A stretch of DNA of 64,000 nucleotides, taken from contig JBBPSI010000060.1 of NCBI GenBank assembly GCA_038093515.1, positions 1 to 64,000 on the forward strand, written 5' to 3'. The notes below the pieces were generated by a model. That model made no database searches and was not told the DNA's origin. It was given only the letters and a program-made list of their open reading frames with translations. The translations under genes and the position numbers were made by a program. How positions within the stretch are numbered: the stretch's first letter is position 1; every line of letters begins with the position of its first letter. This document shows, one piece after another, positions 1 through 11,141 of the stretch. The DNA comes from Butyriboletus loyo. Taxonomy: Eukaryota; Basidiomycota; Agaricomycetes; Boletales; Boletaceae.

Positions 1-3000
1 AGAAGTTCCCTGTCATATATGTCGTAGTTGCGCTCTGCCGGGGAGAGCGTCTTCGATAGGTAGGCACATGGGTGCAAATCCCCATTGCCGTCGTTCTGCA
101 TCAGCACGGCTCCTGTTGCCGTGAGGGAGGCGTCCGTCATGACCTTGAACTCCCGTGTCGTGTCCGGCATCGCCAGGACAGGCTGCTGTAGGAAGATCTC
201 CTTGATCTTCAGGAAAGCGTTTTCGTGCTCAGGGGTCCATTCCCATTTCGTGGCCTTCTTCGTCAAATCGTGAAGAGGCCGAGATATCGCCGAGAAATTG
301 CTTATAAAGCGGCGATAGAAGTTGCAAAATCCGATGAACGATCGGACTGCCTTTACTGACGTGGGCGACTTCCATTCTTGGATCGCCTTGAGTTTCGTGG
401 GGTCCATCTGGACGCGGCCTGCTCGGATCACCATTCCGAGGTATTCGACTTCGTCGGTGTCGAAGAAGCATTTCTCTAGCTTCAGGAAGAGCTTGTGCTC
501 TCGTAGTCTCTGTAGGACGCGGCGTGTCCTTTCTTCGTGAACTCCGGCTTCTTCGGAGTGAATCAGGATGTCGTCCATGTAGATGACGAGCCATCCTTCG
601 GCTATCATGTCTCCGAAGGTGTGATCCATAAGGGCTTGGAACGTAGCCGGCGAGTTGCAAAGCCCGAAAAACATGACTGTTGGCTCAAAGAGCCCTTGCG
701 GCGTGATGAACGCGGCCTTCCAGCGGTCGCCGGGCTTGATGAGGACATTGTTGTAGCCCCAACGAATGTCCATCTTCGTGAAGATCTTGGAGCCTTTGAG
801 GCGGTCGACAAGATCTCCGATGAGAGGTAACGGGTAGGCGTTTTTAATCGTGTGCGCGTTCACGTGCCTGTAGTCCTGGCAAGGACGTAGGGATCCATCC
901 TTCTTTCCTACGAAAAAGAAGGGAGCGGCTTGGGGTGACTTCGAGGGGACTATCTTCCCCGTCTTGAGGTGTTCGGCGACGAACTCTTTGCATGCCTCCG
1001 TCTCCTTAGGGTTGAGAGGGTAGGCCTTGGCGACTCGAGGGAGGAAGTCCTTGTCCAGGTCGATCGCGTGGTCAAAAGACCGAGATGGGGGAAGCTCGTC
1101 GAGGTTCTTTTTCTCGAAGACGTCCTCGAATCCCCTGTACTGAGCCGGAAGCGTCTTCTTCGGCTTTTCTTCCTTGGCGGCTATCTCTGTAGATACCGTT
1201 GCTCTGCGAACGTCGTATGTTCGCCTTGCCTGTTGGTCTAGGCGCTTTTTCCAGAGGTGCGCCATCCTCGTGTCCGGGTCCATGTCGAGGTACCGGATCA
1301 GATACCGTTGGGTTATCGCCCACGGGTCGTCGGGGCGTCTTTCTGCTGGTTGATCTGGAAACACGACTCTACCAGTCGTCCAGTCTATGTCGGGGTTGGC
1401 GTCGCGAAGCCAGGGCAGCCCGAGGATGACGTTCTCTTGTCCTACGTTGAGAATCAGGAATTCTCTGAGTTGTTCCGTTCCTCCCGTCTGGAGGATCATC
1501 GTTGTCGAGTAGCGTATGGTTCCCCCCTTGTTTGGGGAACCGTCGACGTTCTGAGCTTTAAGCTCCTTGGTTAATCGTTTGATAGGGAGGTGGTTTCGTT
1601 TGACAAAGTCCCTGTGAACGAAACATCCTGACGCTCCACTATCCACCAGCGCGGTGGTGTCGAATACTGGCCCGTTCTTGTTGGCGCATAGCACAACCGG
1701 GATCCTCATGGACTGGGCTTTCTGGCCAGTCGAGTACGTGAAGGCGGCAATTGTCTCGGGGTGCCGCTCAACCTCGGGGGAGGGGAAACTCGGGTGGTCT
1801 CCCATAGCGGGGATCTTGGTCATCCGCTCTGTTGAGAGGTCGTTGTCTGCTCCTCTCTTGACGGCCGTGGTTCCAGGGGCGTCGTAGAACTGTTCTATAG
1901 GGGTTTCTTCCCTAATAGGAGGAATCGGGGGTAGATCTTCATCGTCTTCCTCGGTGGCGATAAGATTGGGCACGTCAACGTGCATGGGTCCTGGGGTCTC
2001 CAGGGGCGTGGCGTAGGAGGTCTCCTCAGAGGTTTCGTTGCTGCTGCTGACCTCCCGTCGTCTTTTCTTGCGCTCTTGCGCGTCTTCTTCTTCTCGGATC
2101 CTTTTTCCGAGGATTTCTTGTGCTACCGCGGCGGCTTGGTAGGCTTTCCTTAGGTCTGCGGGGGAGGTCGCTCGTTTCGACCTTCTTAATGTCGGCCTAA
2201 TTTCGGTGGCCGGCTTCTTTTCATCTGGGCCTCCGGACTTCTTTCTCCAGAGGGCGATCAACTCGTCAGTTGTCATCGTTGCTTCTTTTAGTACTGCCCC
2301 AGGGGTCATCTCCTCCTTGGGTTCGGCAGTTGTCTCTTTTGGTACTTGTGCGGGTACCGGCGTCGGCGCAGGCTTCCTTGCGAGCGCGGGTTTCCTCACG
2401 AGAGGGCGTCGGTGTACGAACGGCTTGCTCCGTTGTACTAGTGTAAACCCCTCGGAGTCCACTACTGGCTCGGGTTTACCTGTGCTCGACCCGGATATCG
2501 GCGATCGGGGTGAGACTCTGTCGATGAGAGGACGTGGGGCGATACGTTCTGCCAGCGTCTTGGCAGGGGATTCCTCTTTCTTCTTGCCAAAGGCCTTCTC
2601 GAGGCGTTGGCGAATTGTATCCTTGCTGATGCCTCTCGACTCCAGGGTCTGGAGGAGTTCCTTAACCGAGGGCTCCGACGTGGAGGCGGCTCGGACTTGT
2701 GACGGCGGCGGTGTCGGGGAAGAGGCGCGTCTGGCGTTCCCAATGTTCCAGGCTCTCGCAAGAGGTGGTGGAATGTTCTTCGGTGTGGAGGTTACGCGAA
2801 CCTGTACTGGTGGGGACGAAGCGCGTCTGGCTTTCCCGATCTCCCGTGCCTTGTCGAGGGGGGAGAGTTTCCTTGGGGCGGTGGTGGCGGCGCGTATCTG
2901 CGCGGGGGAGGAAGAGGCACGCATGGCTCTCCCTATGGCTCTTGCCTTTTCAATAGGGGAGCCAGTTCGGCGGGCTGCTCCCAAGGAGAGGGCTTTCTGA

Positions 3001-3356
3001 AGTGGGGTCTGTCGGGTGGCGGGGAAGGGGATTGCGCGTAAGTGCGCGACGGGGGAAGAGGCACGCATGGCTCTTCCGATGGCTTTCGCTTTCCAGAGCG
3101 GGGAACGGCGGGTGACGAGAGTGAAGGGTGCTTCTGCCGCGGCAGGATGACGGTGGAAGGGATTTCGGCAATCTGCTCGCAAGCAGGTAGAGGTAGGGGC
3201 GGCGGGGGCTAAGGTGACTCTGTTGATGACGACGTCTTCCATTGGGTGTACATGGAAGGGATTGTTGCAGTGGGGACGTTGGCAGGTCCACTGGACACGT
3301 TGTCCAAACTCCTCGGTCTTCTCAGCGAGAAGGGCGTATCGGTTGCTGAAGGACAT
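1..3356 (-). CDS. Ty3/gypsy Gag-Pol polyprotein (partial, C-terminus outside window)
   Basis: This is a single open frame from ATG 3356-3354 to the left edge; an in-frame TAG at 3478-3480 precedes it. The N-terminal Gag-like part has a C-x4-C-x4-H-x-H cluster (near 3255-3290), then four degenerate copies of a Lys-Ala-Arg-x-Ile-Gly...Arg-Ala-Ser-Ser-Pro repeat (about 2700-3100) and a charged region. The retropepsin motif ALVDSGASGCF lies near 1650, followed by ILGLPWL. Reverse transcriptase follows with FFFVGKKDGSLRPCQDYR, TKMDIRWGYNN, the catalytic YMDD box at about 570-580 and FIGFCNFYRRFI. An RNase H start (VMTDASLTATGAVL) is near 130. Gag and Pol share one frame, so no frameshift signal is needed. 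Confidence 0.95.
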   Translation of the reverse strand, partial: MSFSNRYALLAEKTEEFGQRVQWTCQRPHCNNPFHVHPMEDVVINRVTLAPAAPTSTCLRADCRNPFHRHPAAAEAPFTLVTRRSPLWKAKAIGRAMRASSPVAHLRAIPFPATRQTPLQKALSLGAARRTGSPIEKARAIGRAMRASSSPAQIRAATTAPRKLSPLDKAREIGKARRASSPPVQVRVTSTPKNIPPPLARAWNIGNARRASSPTPPPSQVRAASTSEPSVKELLQTLESRGISKDTIRQRLEKAFGKKKEESPAKTLAERIAPRPLIDRVSPRSPISGSSTGKPEPVVDSEGFTLVQRSKPFVHRRPLVRKPALARKPAPTPVPAQVPKETTAEPKEEMTPGAVLKEATMTTDELIALWRKKSGGPDEKKPATEIRPTLRRSKRATSPADLRKAYQAAAVAQEILGKRIREEEDAQERKKRRREVSSSNETSEETSYATPLETPGPMHVDVPNLIATEEDDEDLPPIPPIREETPIEQFYDAPGTTAVKRGADNDLSTERMTKIPAMGDHPSFPSPEVERHPETIAAFTYSTGQKAQSMRIPVVLCANKNGPVFDTTALVDSGASGCFVHRDFVKRNHLPIKRLTKELKAQNVDGSPNKGGTIRYSTTMILQTGGTEQLREFLILNVGQENVILGLPWLRDANPDIDWTTGRVVFPDQPAERRPDDPWAITQRYLIRYLDMDPDTRMAHLWKKRLDQQARRTYDVRRATVSTEIAAKEEKPKKTLPAQYRGFEDVFEKKNLDELPPSRSFDHAIDLDKDFLPRVAKAYPLNPKETEACKEFVAEHLKTGKIVPSKSPQAAPFFFVGKKDGSLRPCQDYRHVNAHTIKNAYPLPLIGDLVDRLKGSKIFTKMDIRWGYNNVLIKPGDRWKAAFITPQGLFEPTVMFFGLCNSPATFQALMDHTFGDMIAEGWLVIYMDDILIHSEEAGVHEERTRRVLQRLREHKLFLKLEKCFFDTDEVEYLGMVIRAGRVQMDPTKLKAIQEWKSPTSVKAVRSFIGFCNFYRRFISNFSAISRPLHDLTKKATKWEWTPEHENAFLKIKEIFLQQPVLAMPDTTREFKVMTDASLTATGAVLMQNDGNGDLHPCAYLSKTLSPAERNYDIYDREL

Positions 3357-3452
3357 GGCGATCTCGGGGCGACTTCGCAAAGTTGGAGATGGCGGCGGGC
3401 TGGGGGCGGCTTTACTGTTGGAGAACAGAAGCAGGAAGAGAGCTAATTCTTT

Positions 3453-4615
3453 TGTTACGCTGATAGCGCACAATAACTAGCAGCGAGCACTTGACTAGGG
3501 GCTCGAGCCTAATAAGGAAATTGCCGACTCGCGTGAACGACGCTATCGGGTGTCTTGCAAAGCAAGTGTCGGCGAGATCTTGTGTGGTGGCGACCAGACG
3601 AGATCGAGCAGGCTCTTATCGGCTTTATCGGCAAGAGATGGGTATATTGCTAGATTACTATGCACTTGGTAGATGCGTAGAATTAGCTAAAGAACTCGTA
3701 CTACTCTAAGTGCGAGTATATATACTAGAGTCTATCGTGCACAGACCGAGCTGTGCGTGGCAGCGAAGGGCAGAGGGCTATGAGTCCGTCCGAGTCATAG
3801 CGGCGAAAAGGGAAGCGGCAAAGTGCCGGTAACGAGGGAGCGAAGCTCCGAGTAAGATGGCGACATCGTCAGCGAATAGGAAGAGCTGAAGTCGAAGCGA
3901 CGATGTCCATGAGGCGAGCCCCACAGGGCGAAGGGTGCGCGAACGGCGGAGCCCTTGGATACGGGTCTCGACGCGAAGGTACTGACGCGTCGTAATCTAG
4001 TCACGTGCTAGTCACGTGATGTAAGAAATGTCATTGGTCAAAGAAGAGGGGACGCGACAGCTCAGCTGAAGGTCCGGCCCGACGGGGCGAGAAGACAGGG
4101 GCTATCTCGTGCAACGGCACAGAGACTCGCAGGAGCAACCGGGGAAGTGGATAACGTCCACTAGGCGACTAGGGAGCGGGCGATGGGCGGCATCGCAAGA
4201 CGGCGGGGGCGGCGGGGACGCGTGAGCGTGGGAAAACGAGTGGCGGGGTACGCTTAGGGGTAAAACTGTAACAATACCTGAACCTTCTGATGATCGTTGT
4301 CTCGTAACAAAATGAATCAGCAAGCAATCTCAAGCTGAGGGTCAAAGCAAAGGGAAGTGGATAAACAACCAAGTCAAGATGGCACTACAAACCACTACAT
4401 CTGACTATATATACTAGTGTCCTAGAGCTATGGGTATGATGTCATGCTTACTCAGCTTACTAATAACCCTATGCCCAGCTCTAGACTCTTACTAATCAAT
4501 GACATCATCTATGACATCACTGACTCTAGACTCTGTGCATCTGTGAAGGCATGCAATTGTGAGATGTGAAGATGTGAAATGAGGAAGATGGGTGATGGAA
4601 TTTGAGGTTCTAACA
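3453..4615 (-). repeat. Probable 5' LTR of the Ty3/gypsy element
   Basis: On the plus strand the block begins TGTTAC and ends CTAACA, so it has TGTTA/TAACA inverted ends as Ty3/gypsy LTRs do. It lies immediately upstream of the minus-strand Gag-Pol frame. Read on the element's strand, the U3 part holds three TGACATCA (CRE-like) sites at 4500-4507, 4512-4519 and 4437-4444, then a TATATATA box at 4406-4413. Two adjacent CTAGTCACGTG copies sit at 3997-4018. I could not find a canonical tRNA primer-binding site next to 3453, and the other LTR is outside the window, so the ends are provisional. Confidence 0.55.
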
Positions 4616-5206
4616 CATACAGGGGGTCAACGATCCCCAGCTACAGTGGAAACTGTGACGTCTCCCAAAAGTTGTAAGTACAAACCATTTCAATATCCCC
4701 CATACACCCACCGTACACATTGAACGATGGGGAGAATCAAACATTCTACTTTCTTTCTTTCTTTCTTTCTTTCCAGCAAAAAATAATGTCGCCAGCATTT
4801 TTTTTTTTCTGGAATCCATCTGCCTTTTGCATCAAGTTGGAATGTTGGCACAGCTGTCTTGTGCGTTCGATTCTTGGATTCCGCATTGAATCGTTCATGC
4901 TTCTTCAGTCACGAGAGGCTACGCTACCTCGATCACCGGACTGGAAACGACTCTGAAGACTCGGCGTCAGTTGGGTCTGGTCACGACGATCATAGAGGCT
5001 GCGGCCCCTGTGTCGAGCTCGTGAAATTAAATGGTTCAGACTAGTAGGGCACGGCTCGCACTGCTAACTTTGTGCCCAAGGGTTTCAGAGTCGGGGCTGG
5101 CCGCCTAGCGCCAAGACCCGACGAGTCCTCGAGTAAATCACATCACTCTAAATCTGTCAGCTGGCCACCATATTTATTACATATATCGACTATCCGAGCA
5201 CAACTT
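4616..5206. other. Intergenic, retrotransposon flank to NRPS-like gene 3' end
   Basis: I see no gene here. It holds a short CTTT microsatellite around 4750-4772 and a T-tract at about 4799-4808. The host flank of the retrotransposon starts at 4616, so a target-site duplication would be expected there. Confidence 0.6.
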
Positions 5207-8200
5207 CTACACATCATAACGCCCCCCGTCCGTATCGAACATCCCCACTGATTCCCAGTAATCCACCCACCGGTTTGCATCCACAGCTGAGAGCGGAACG
5301 AGTTGACGCATCGTCTTGCTCACTCGTTGCGCAACGTCCGTCGCAAACCTCGCCGACCCAGCAACTTCGACATCTTCCGCTGTTACTGCATCAAACGAAC
5401 TCGACTGGCGGCGACGCATCGCTGCATCACCTTGAGCCAAGGTACGCATGAACCCGAGGAGTTTGAGAGCAGGCTGGTCATCGTGACGGTCGTCGTACAA
5501 GGATAGCAAAGATGAAACAAAAATAAAACGAAAGCATCAGCGACTCGATGTCATCAAGGAGCTTGAACGTCCGACTGACCGCACGTCGGACATCCTCCTC
5601 GCTCGTGTCAACTGCATGTTTTTCTAGTCTTTCCACCCATTGAGTGAATGAGATCAACGGGAGAGGGGATGATGTCAGTCCTTTCTGATAAATAGCCTCG
5701 CTGATAGGCTGCACGACAGACTTCCATGTGACGGGTCGGGGATGCACCAAGTTCATGGTGGGAGGGGGTTCCTCGTCTGCGAACGCAACGTCCAGTATCG
5801 CATCGGATACAGCATATGGAGGAAGCCACGACGTAACCTTTGGGTATGTGTAAGCCCCAAAAAAGGAGCCTGTTGAACGACTTACCCCATGAGCTTCTGG
5901 AAGCGTGCCCAAGGTCACACTCGACTTGACGATGATGGGAATCCAGTCCGTGGTAGACCACGCACCCCGTGGTGCACCGCCCGTGATTTGACCGATCCTG
6001 AACGACGTTGCAGGTAAACTGCTCGCCGCGAGGATCTGCAAATACAAACATGTGCAAATGTAAAAACACAATGATCGGGATCGACGATCATGTATACGCA
6101 CCCGCTCAGACACATACTTGCTCGCACCATAGCCGGGTCCCACAGCAACCCCTGCGTCGAACTGTACCTCTTCTGGGAACGATTCCTTGCTTTTGTCCCA
6201 TCCTTGCGCCGACGCCACAGACGACGTGAACAAGAACCTTGGCTTGGAGGCTCGCCTCGATCCACGCGCGAGGTCAATCAAGTTCCGCATCCCCTTCACG
6301 TTCGGCCCAAACGACGACAGCGCGAGATTGAAATCGATCCGCCACGCGTTGTGGATGATCACCGTCACCGAATCGCGGATCTCGCGGTACGTCCGATCGT
6401 CAAACGACAGGTTTGATCGGGCCAAGTCGCCCTCAACGTAGACCAACTTTGCAGAATCGATAATGGCGGGGTCGAGCCCGCGATCCTCGAATGCGGCGTG
6501 CTGTCTCTGTTTGATCGTACCCGACTTGGAAGGCCGGTTGACCGCATACACGATAGCGACGTCCTTGCGGCTCAACAGTGAGGCGAGCAAATACGAGCCC
6601 AGCCCACCCGTCGAACCGGTCAACAGAACGACATGGCCGTGATGGAATGTATCGGGCCTGTTGGTGACTCCCTGTGATACATCGCCAACCTGGTCTCCCA
6701 AACCAATGGAGTACCTGGCAATCATGTCCTCAATCTCTGCTTTAATCTTCGCTTTCGGATCTGGAGCAGAATACGAAGAATCATTGTCTTCAAGAAGGTG
6801 AATCAAATGCCTAGTAAGGAGCCGAAGTGTGGGATTCGAGAAAATGACGTTCTGATCGATCCGAGACGCTGCCGCTCGAATCTCCTCACGCGGGGACGCG
6901 GAGAGCGAGCCGATAATGTGATTCTTGAGAAACGTGGAGGATAAGCTGCCAGTACGTGTACAGATAAGTCAAGATCATACGACGTAGATAGTTAGATAAG
7001 CAGACCTATCGAATCCCTGTTCAAACACATCCATAGCGACTTCGATGGGTTTACCCGCATTGACGGACGTTGCATACACCATTAACCAGTTCTCAACCTC
7101 GGTTTGAGACCAGGTCTGAGGCAGCGGAACATTGATTCCAGCCTGAAAACCCCCTTCCATGGATGCATACCTATGTGGTTTCCGTAACCATAAGGGCGGC
7201 CCGGGATGAAGCACAGGGGGCATAACACTTACAGTGCATCAATCTCTGATTCATACAACGCCATTGTCGCCTTCTTTATCACTGTCCCCTTTCCAGCACG
7301 TAGCATGGGTTTATCTTTACTCGTCACCAAAATCATCTCTTTGAAGATCCGGCTGAATGCGGGCGCCTCCTTGTTGGCTTCCTCGACTTCCCGCCTAGAA
7401 ACGGTGTCAGCTTGAGTTCACACGATGAAAAGGAAAAGGCACACACCAAACCTTGTTCCTGAATTCAGCGACCAGTTCGCCGTCCGTGACGTCTATCGCG
7501 TACTCTGGCTTGGGTTCCACGAGCACCCCTGTCTGGTCACGGCCGCGTCCAAACATGCAAACGCCGAAGAGGATGGGACTCGCGCTGATCACGGTTTCCA
7601 TCGGAGCCGGAACAGTCTTTTCTCCCGAAGAATGAATCAGGACGTCGTCAAGCCTTCCAACGCTATACGCCGCGAGGTCCCCGCGATGAGCACAATGTGA
7701 GTCTAGAAAGCGCACGCAAGAGACATACATTTTATACAACCCCTCGATGGTGGGATGTTTGATGAATACATCCGCGGTCGCGTAGCCTCTCACGTCTGGG
7801 AGGTTCTCGAGAGAGGGCTGGTACGTTGGACAGGTCTACAGAGACACGATCAAAAGTAAGTTTACGAATGGCGAATTCCCAACAAACACGTACCAACACT
7901 TGAAACTCATACGTTCCGTCACCCTGTGGAACCCATCGTATGTTCTGGTTCAACCCAAACCATATCCACTCCCAAAGGTAGTGTTCAGCTGGATTCCGGA
8001 GTATATTTGTAAGCGGGCCAAACTCCGTCCCGCCATATAAAGATGTAAGGTTAACGCCAGCGGCAACCAGCGCGTCCCCCGTCTTTTTGGCGAGAGGACC
8101 ACCTCCGAAAGCCTAAGAGGGTGCATGTCAAGCTACTTGTGACGGCACGAGAAAGGAACAAGATGATACGTGCCACATACTCCAGCGAGGTGAGAATGTT

Positions 8201-9244
8201 TACGGCTTGTGTAGAAGTAACCCACTCTTCCAAGTACGCAGGTACGACGACGAGTGAGCTCGAGTTTGTCGACTGAACGAGCTCAATCGTATTCTGTGGA
8301 TCCGATATGACAGGGGCTATGGTTGAATCGTGATAGGACGTGGGAGGATACACGGCTATGCTCTTGTGCGAAGTGACGGGAAGAAAGAGCTGCATAATCA
8401 TGCCCATTGCATGGAACGGAGGCAGAGAAGCGGCACCGATTGTGATATCCTTTGGGAAATTGACATGATCTTGTATGAGCGCTAATCTCGAGTGAGATCA
8501 GAGGGACGTTAGGAACTAAAGAAACACGCACGCATGATGCACCAGTGAAGAGCCGTGAGATTCGTCACCGGGATAGTTTTTGGGAATCCCGTGCTCCCAG
8601 ATGAATGGAGGTAGAACATGATATCATCTTTGAGAGCTCGCTCTTCCGCCGCTGGATAGGATACGAATGGGGTACTCTCCGTCTCCTTCCCGAGTTCGGG
8701 GTAAACGTAGGCGAGGGTAGGCGGGTCCTCTATCTGAAGCTCTGCGAGTGTTGCCCTGATGCTGTCCAAAAGAGGACTCAGCGAATGGCGCGTGGCAATC
8801 AAACGACGGCAACCGGTCATTTGCACCATATTCACCACAGCAACTGATGAATTGCGAGGCGACATCGGGAAGGGCTTTAAAACGACGAGATCAGAGAGTC
8901 CCTATATTAAGCGGGGGACGTACAATGAGACCGGCATAAATCACGCCCATCACTAATGCCTGGTAGAGAATGGTGTCGCAGTTGGATATTATACCAACGA
9001 CGGTGCTGCCAGAGCCCTGACGATTGGGGCGTATGGCATGGGCGACGCGTTGGCATGCACGATAGAATTCTAGATGGGAGATGTGGCAAAGGTCGTTGGT
9101 ATGCTCATCGTGGAAGGTGTAGAAACGGTGAGTTGGGTTTCTCTTCGCATTAAACTCGACCATCTCTGGTAAAAACAGAGATCCGTCGAGAGGAGGACAA
9201 AATATACCATAGGGACTCTGCTTGAAGGAAGTGGCAGGGGCCAT
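5207..9244 (-). CDS. NRPS-like adenylate-forming reductase (A-T-R)
   Basis: The enzyme activates a carboxylic acid as its adenylate, loads it on a phosphopantetheine arm and releases it by NAD(P)H reduction. Twelve exons are read (from 9244): 9244-8924, 8874-8532, 8481-8177, 8112-7894, 7835-7729, 7662-7447, 7394-7233, 7170-7006, 6945-6102, 6035-5886, 5837-5580, 5473-5207. Exon 3's 3' end (GTGGCA donor) and the last, 106-nt intron are the weakest. The adenylation domain shows SSGSTGFPK (about 8600) and GRLDDVLIHSSGEK (about 7640), rebuilt across an intron. The carrier site FDSLSST is formed exactly at the 7006/6945 junction. The reductase has the Rossmann motif LLTGSTGGLGSYLL (about 6620) and catalytic YGASK (about 6115). 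No condensation domain is present, as in fungal adenylate-forming reductases. The substrate cannot be read. Confidence 0.93.
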
Positions 9245-10359
9245 GCTCTATTTTGCGATCGTTGACTATACACGGGGAGGGAAAGCGGCGGTCCAAGAAG
9301 TTGGATACTGCAAACAGTATTCACACGAGATTTATCATGTCAGCTCCTAAAAAAAGAGGGGAGGGAATGATTCCTTGTCCCCTCTCCCAAGGTGAGAGTG
9401 CAGGGGTAACACGCCATGAATCCATGGCGCTAGTACGGGGCCACAGCTACGTATTATGAGTCGCACCAAGTGGTAGTCCAAAGATGAGAAGGGTACCCCG
9501 GCGGCGCTATCTTCTTACCTCGAAGATCACTGCAATGTCACCATACGAACTCAAAGCCCGGATGGATCCGGTCAATGACATTACCGTTAGCCGGCACAGC
9601 CATCTCCGACCAACCCGTTGAACCTGTCCTGTACAAAAATTCTGGTCAAGAGTCCGTTAATTGCCTCGATATGAAGATGACCCGCACTGGATGAGCCGAA
9701 CCGCGAGCAGTCCAGCACCGATCGAACCGGTGAAGAGAGATTTGCAACGCATCCCTAGGAAAGATGAGAGCCTTCAATGGTACATACAATGCGACTCTAG
9801 ATTTGGAACTTCTTCGAGTTGGAAGGGCCACGCCAAAGAATTCAGGTGCCGTCGGTCGATACTCGGTAGTAGAAGATAAGAAACGATCCAAACGTTTACA
9901 TAACTTTGCAGTGGAAGACCCGCACTTGCCACGCCCGTGACCAAGTTCGGGCTTTGTTGAATCTGGCATTTGGCCTTCCGGCCCAACTCGTAGAAATGTC
10001 GCGTTGCGAACGTCGAGGAAAGAGGCTGACGTGCTCCCCCTCAGGCTTCACCTCTCGTTCTGACGCATTTCAAGGTAAGTTCGCCATCTGGTCTGCGTCA
10101 CCGTCATATATGATCATTGCCCCAAAGTCGAAACTTGTGCCAGGGGTTATCCTTGCGAATCAACGTTGTCATCACGATCCGCCTCTCCCATGTGTTTGGG
10201 CTCTAGACCATTGTTCAGTTTCTTGTGAGATCACTGCGGCCACGAATATGGGCTGGCGGTTTCCTCCATCGTTGCCCGCTTCGGAAGATGAAATATGCCT
10301 ATAAAATCCTCGATAAGCCCCTTCGTTGACGTTCGTCTTTGTACTGGTGCCGTTGGATC
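9245..10359. other. Intergenic between NRPS-like gene and membrane protein
   Basis: This is the shared upstream region of two divergent genes. Open frames at 9646-9969 (minus) and 9906-10304 (plus) have no recognisable domains or splice-consistent extensions. I see no RNA gene. Confidence 0.5.
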
Positions 10360-11141
10360 ATGTCTACCTTGGGGCCCCTCGAAGTTGAGAGACGGTGTTT
10401 ACTGTTCCTTTCTTCTGCGTTTGCCGTGGTTGGCTTTTCCGTTGGTTTGAATGCCTTGGTCAAGTGCGCCGAAGCAAAGATGTGTACTCTCAATACTGAC
10501 CCACGACGTCAGAGCGAAGCAAGAACGGTTTTACATCAACCATCTAGTAGCTCCCCATGGCATCATAGACATCGGCATTCATGGTAAGCAGCCAACATCC
10601 ATCTGGGCTGATATCGAACGCTAACAACGTCCCATAGATGTATTCGCCACTGGTGCAATCATCACCGTCATCTGTGCCCTCCTCGCCATCCTCTCTGGTA
10701 TCTTTTGCTCATTCACATGGCATCCCATCAAGTACACGGGATCTTCCTTCCGAATCCAATCCTGGGCGCTCTTTTTTTGCGCCGCGTGGCTGTTTGCGAC
10801 ACTCGTGACCTACGACTACTTCTTTGTCAACCGGTCCGCGCAGATCACTATCAATCTCCGCGGCCAGCGTATCCCAGAGCACGTCATTCAACACCTTGCA
10901 GGCCTCCTCGATTTCACATATGCATATCGAGATGTGTACTTTTGTGCGTTTTGATCTTTGCTTTCTTAGTGTGATCCTGTTGGGGACGATGGTTGATGAT
11001 GTTTCACATGTTGTAGTGAGATTGTTGGCGGTGTTGCCTTGGTTTGCCTTGATTTTTGCTGTGGTCGCGGGCGTGGTGTTGTGCCTCGCAGCTGGCCGTG
11101 CAGACGCGTCTGCCTCAAATACCGAACAGCACGAGAAATGA
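10360..11141 (+). CDS. Small multi-span membrane protein, unknown function
   Basis: I read four exons, 10360-10463, 10513-10583, 10638-10943 and 11017-11141, giving about 201 residues. Introns use GTGCGC/CAG (with a CTGAC branch site), GTAAGC/TAG and GTGCGT/TAG. Hydrophobic segments lie near the N-terminus (CLLFLSSAFAVVGFSVG), in exon 3 (TGAIITVICALLAILSGIFC and SWALFFCAAWLFATLV) and at the C-terminus (WFALIFAVVAGVVLCLAAG). The last intron could instead be a 34-nt form ending at 10976, which would add a short loop. The four-helix layout is common among uncharacterised agaricomycete membrane proteins; I do not recognise a family. Confidence 0.65.

Larger units (their letters stand above)
1..4615 (-). 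mobile_element. Ty3/gypsy LTR retrotransposon, 5' part
   Basis: The block consists of a probable LTR (3453-4615), a short leader and one Gag-Pol frame that continues past position 1. The domain order protease, reverse transcriptase, start of RNase H is that of Ty3/gypsy elements. RNase H remainder, integrase and the second LTR would lie to the left of the window. The reading frame has no stop or frameshift over more than 1,100 codons, which suggests a recent insertion, possibly still active. Confidence 0.9.

Noticed and set aside
2206..3000. 264-codon plus-strand open frame
   Set aside because: It is antisense to the Gag region; the minus frame has the protease/RT continuity, and the long plus frame follows from its repeat and codon composition.
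4746..4772. CTTT microsatellite
   Set aside because: Ordinary low-complexity sequence with no sign of function.
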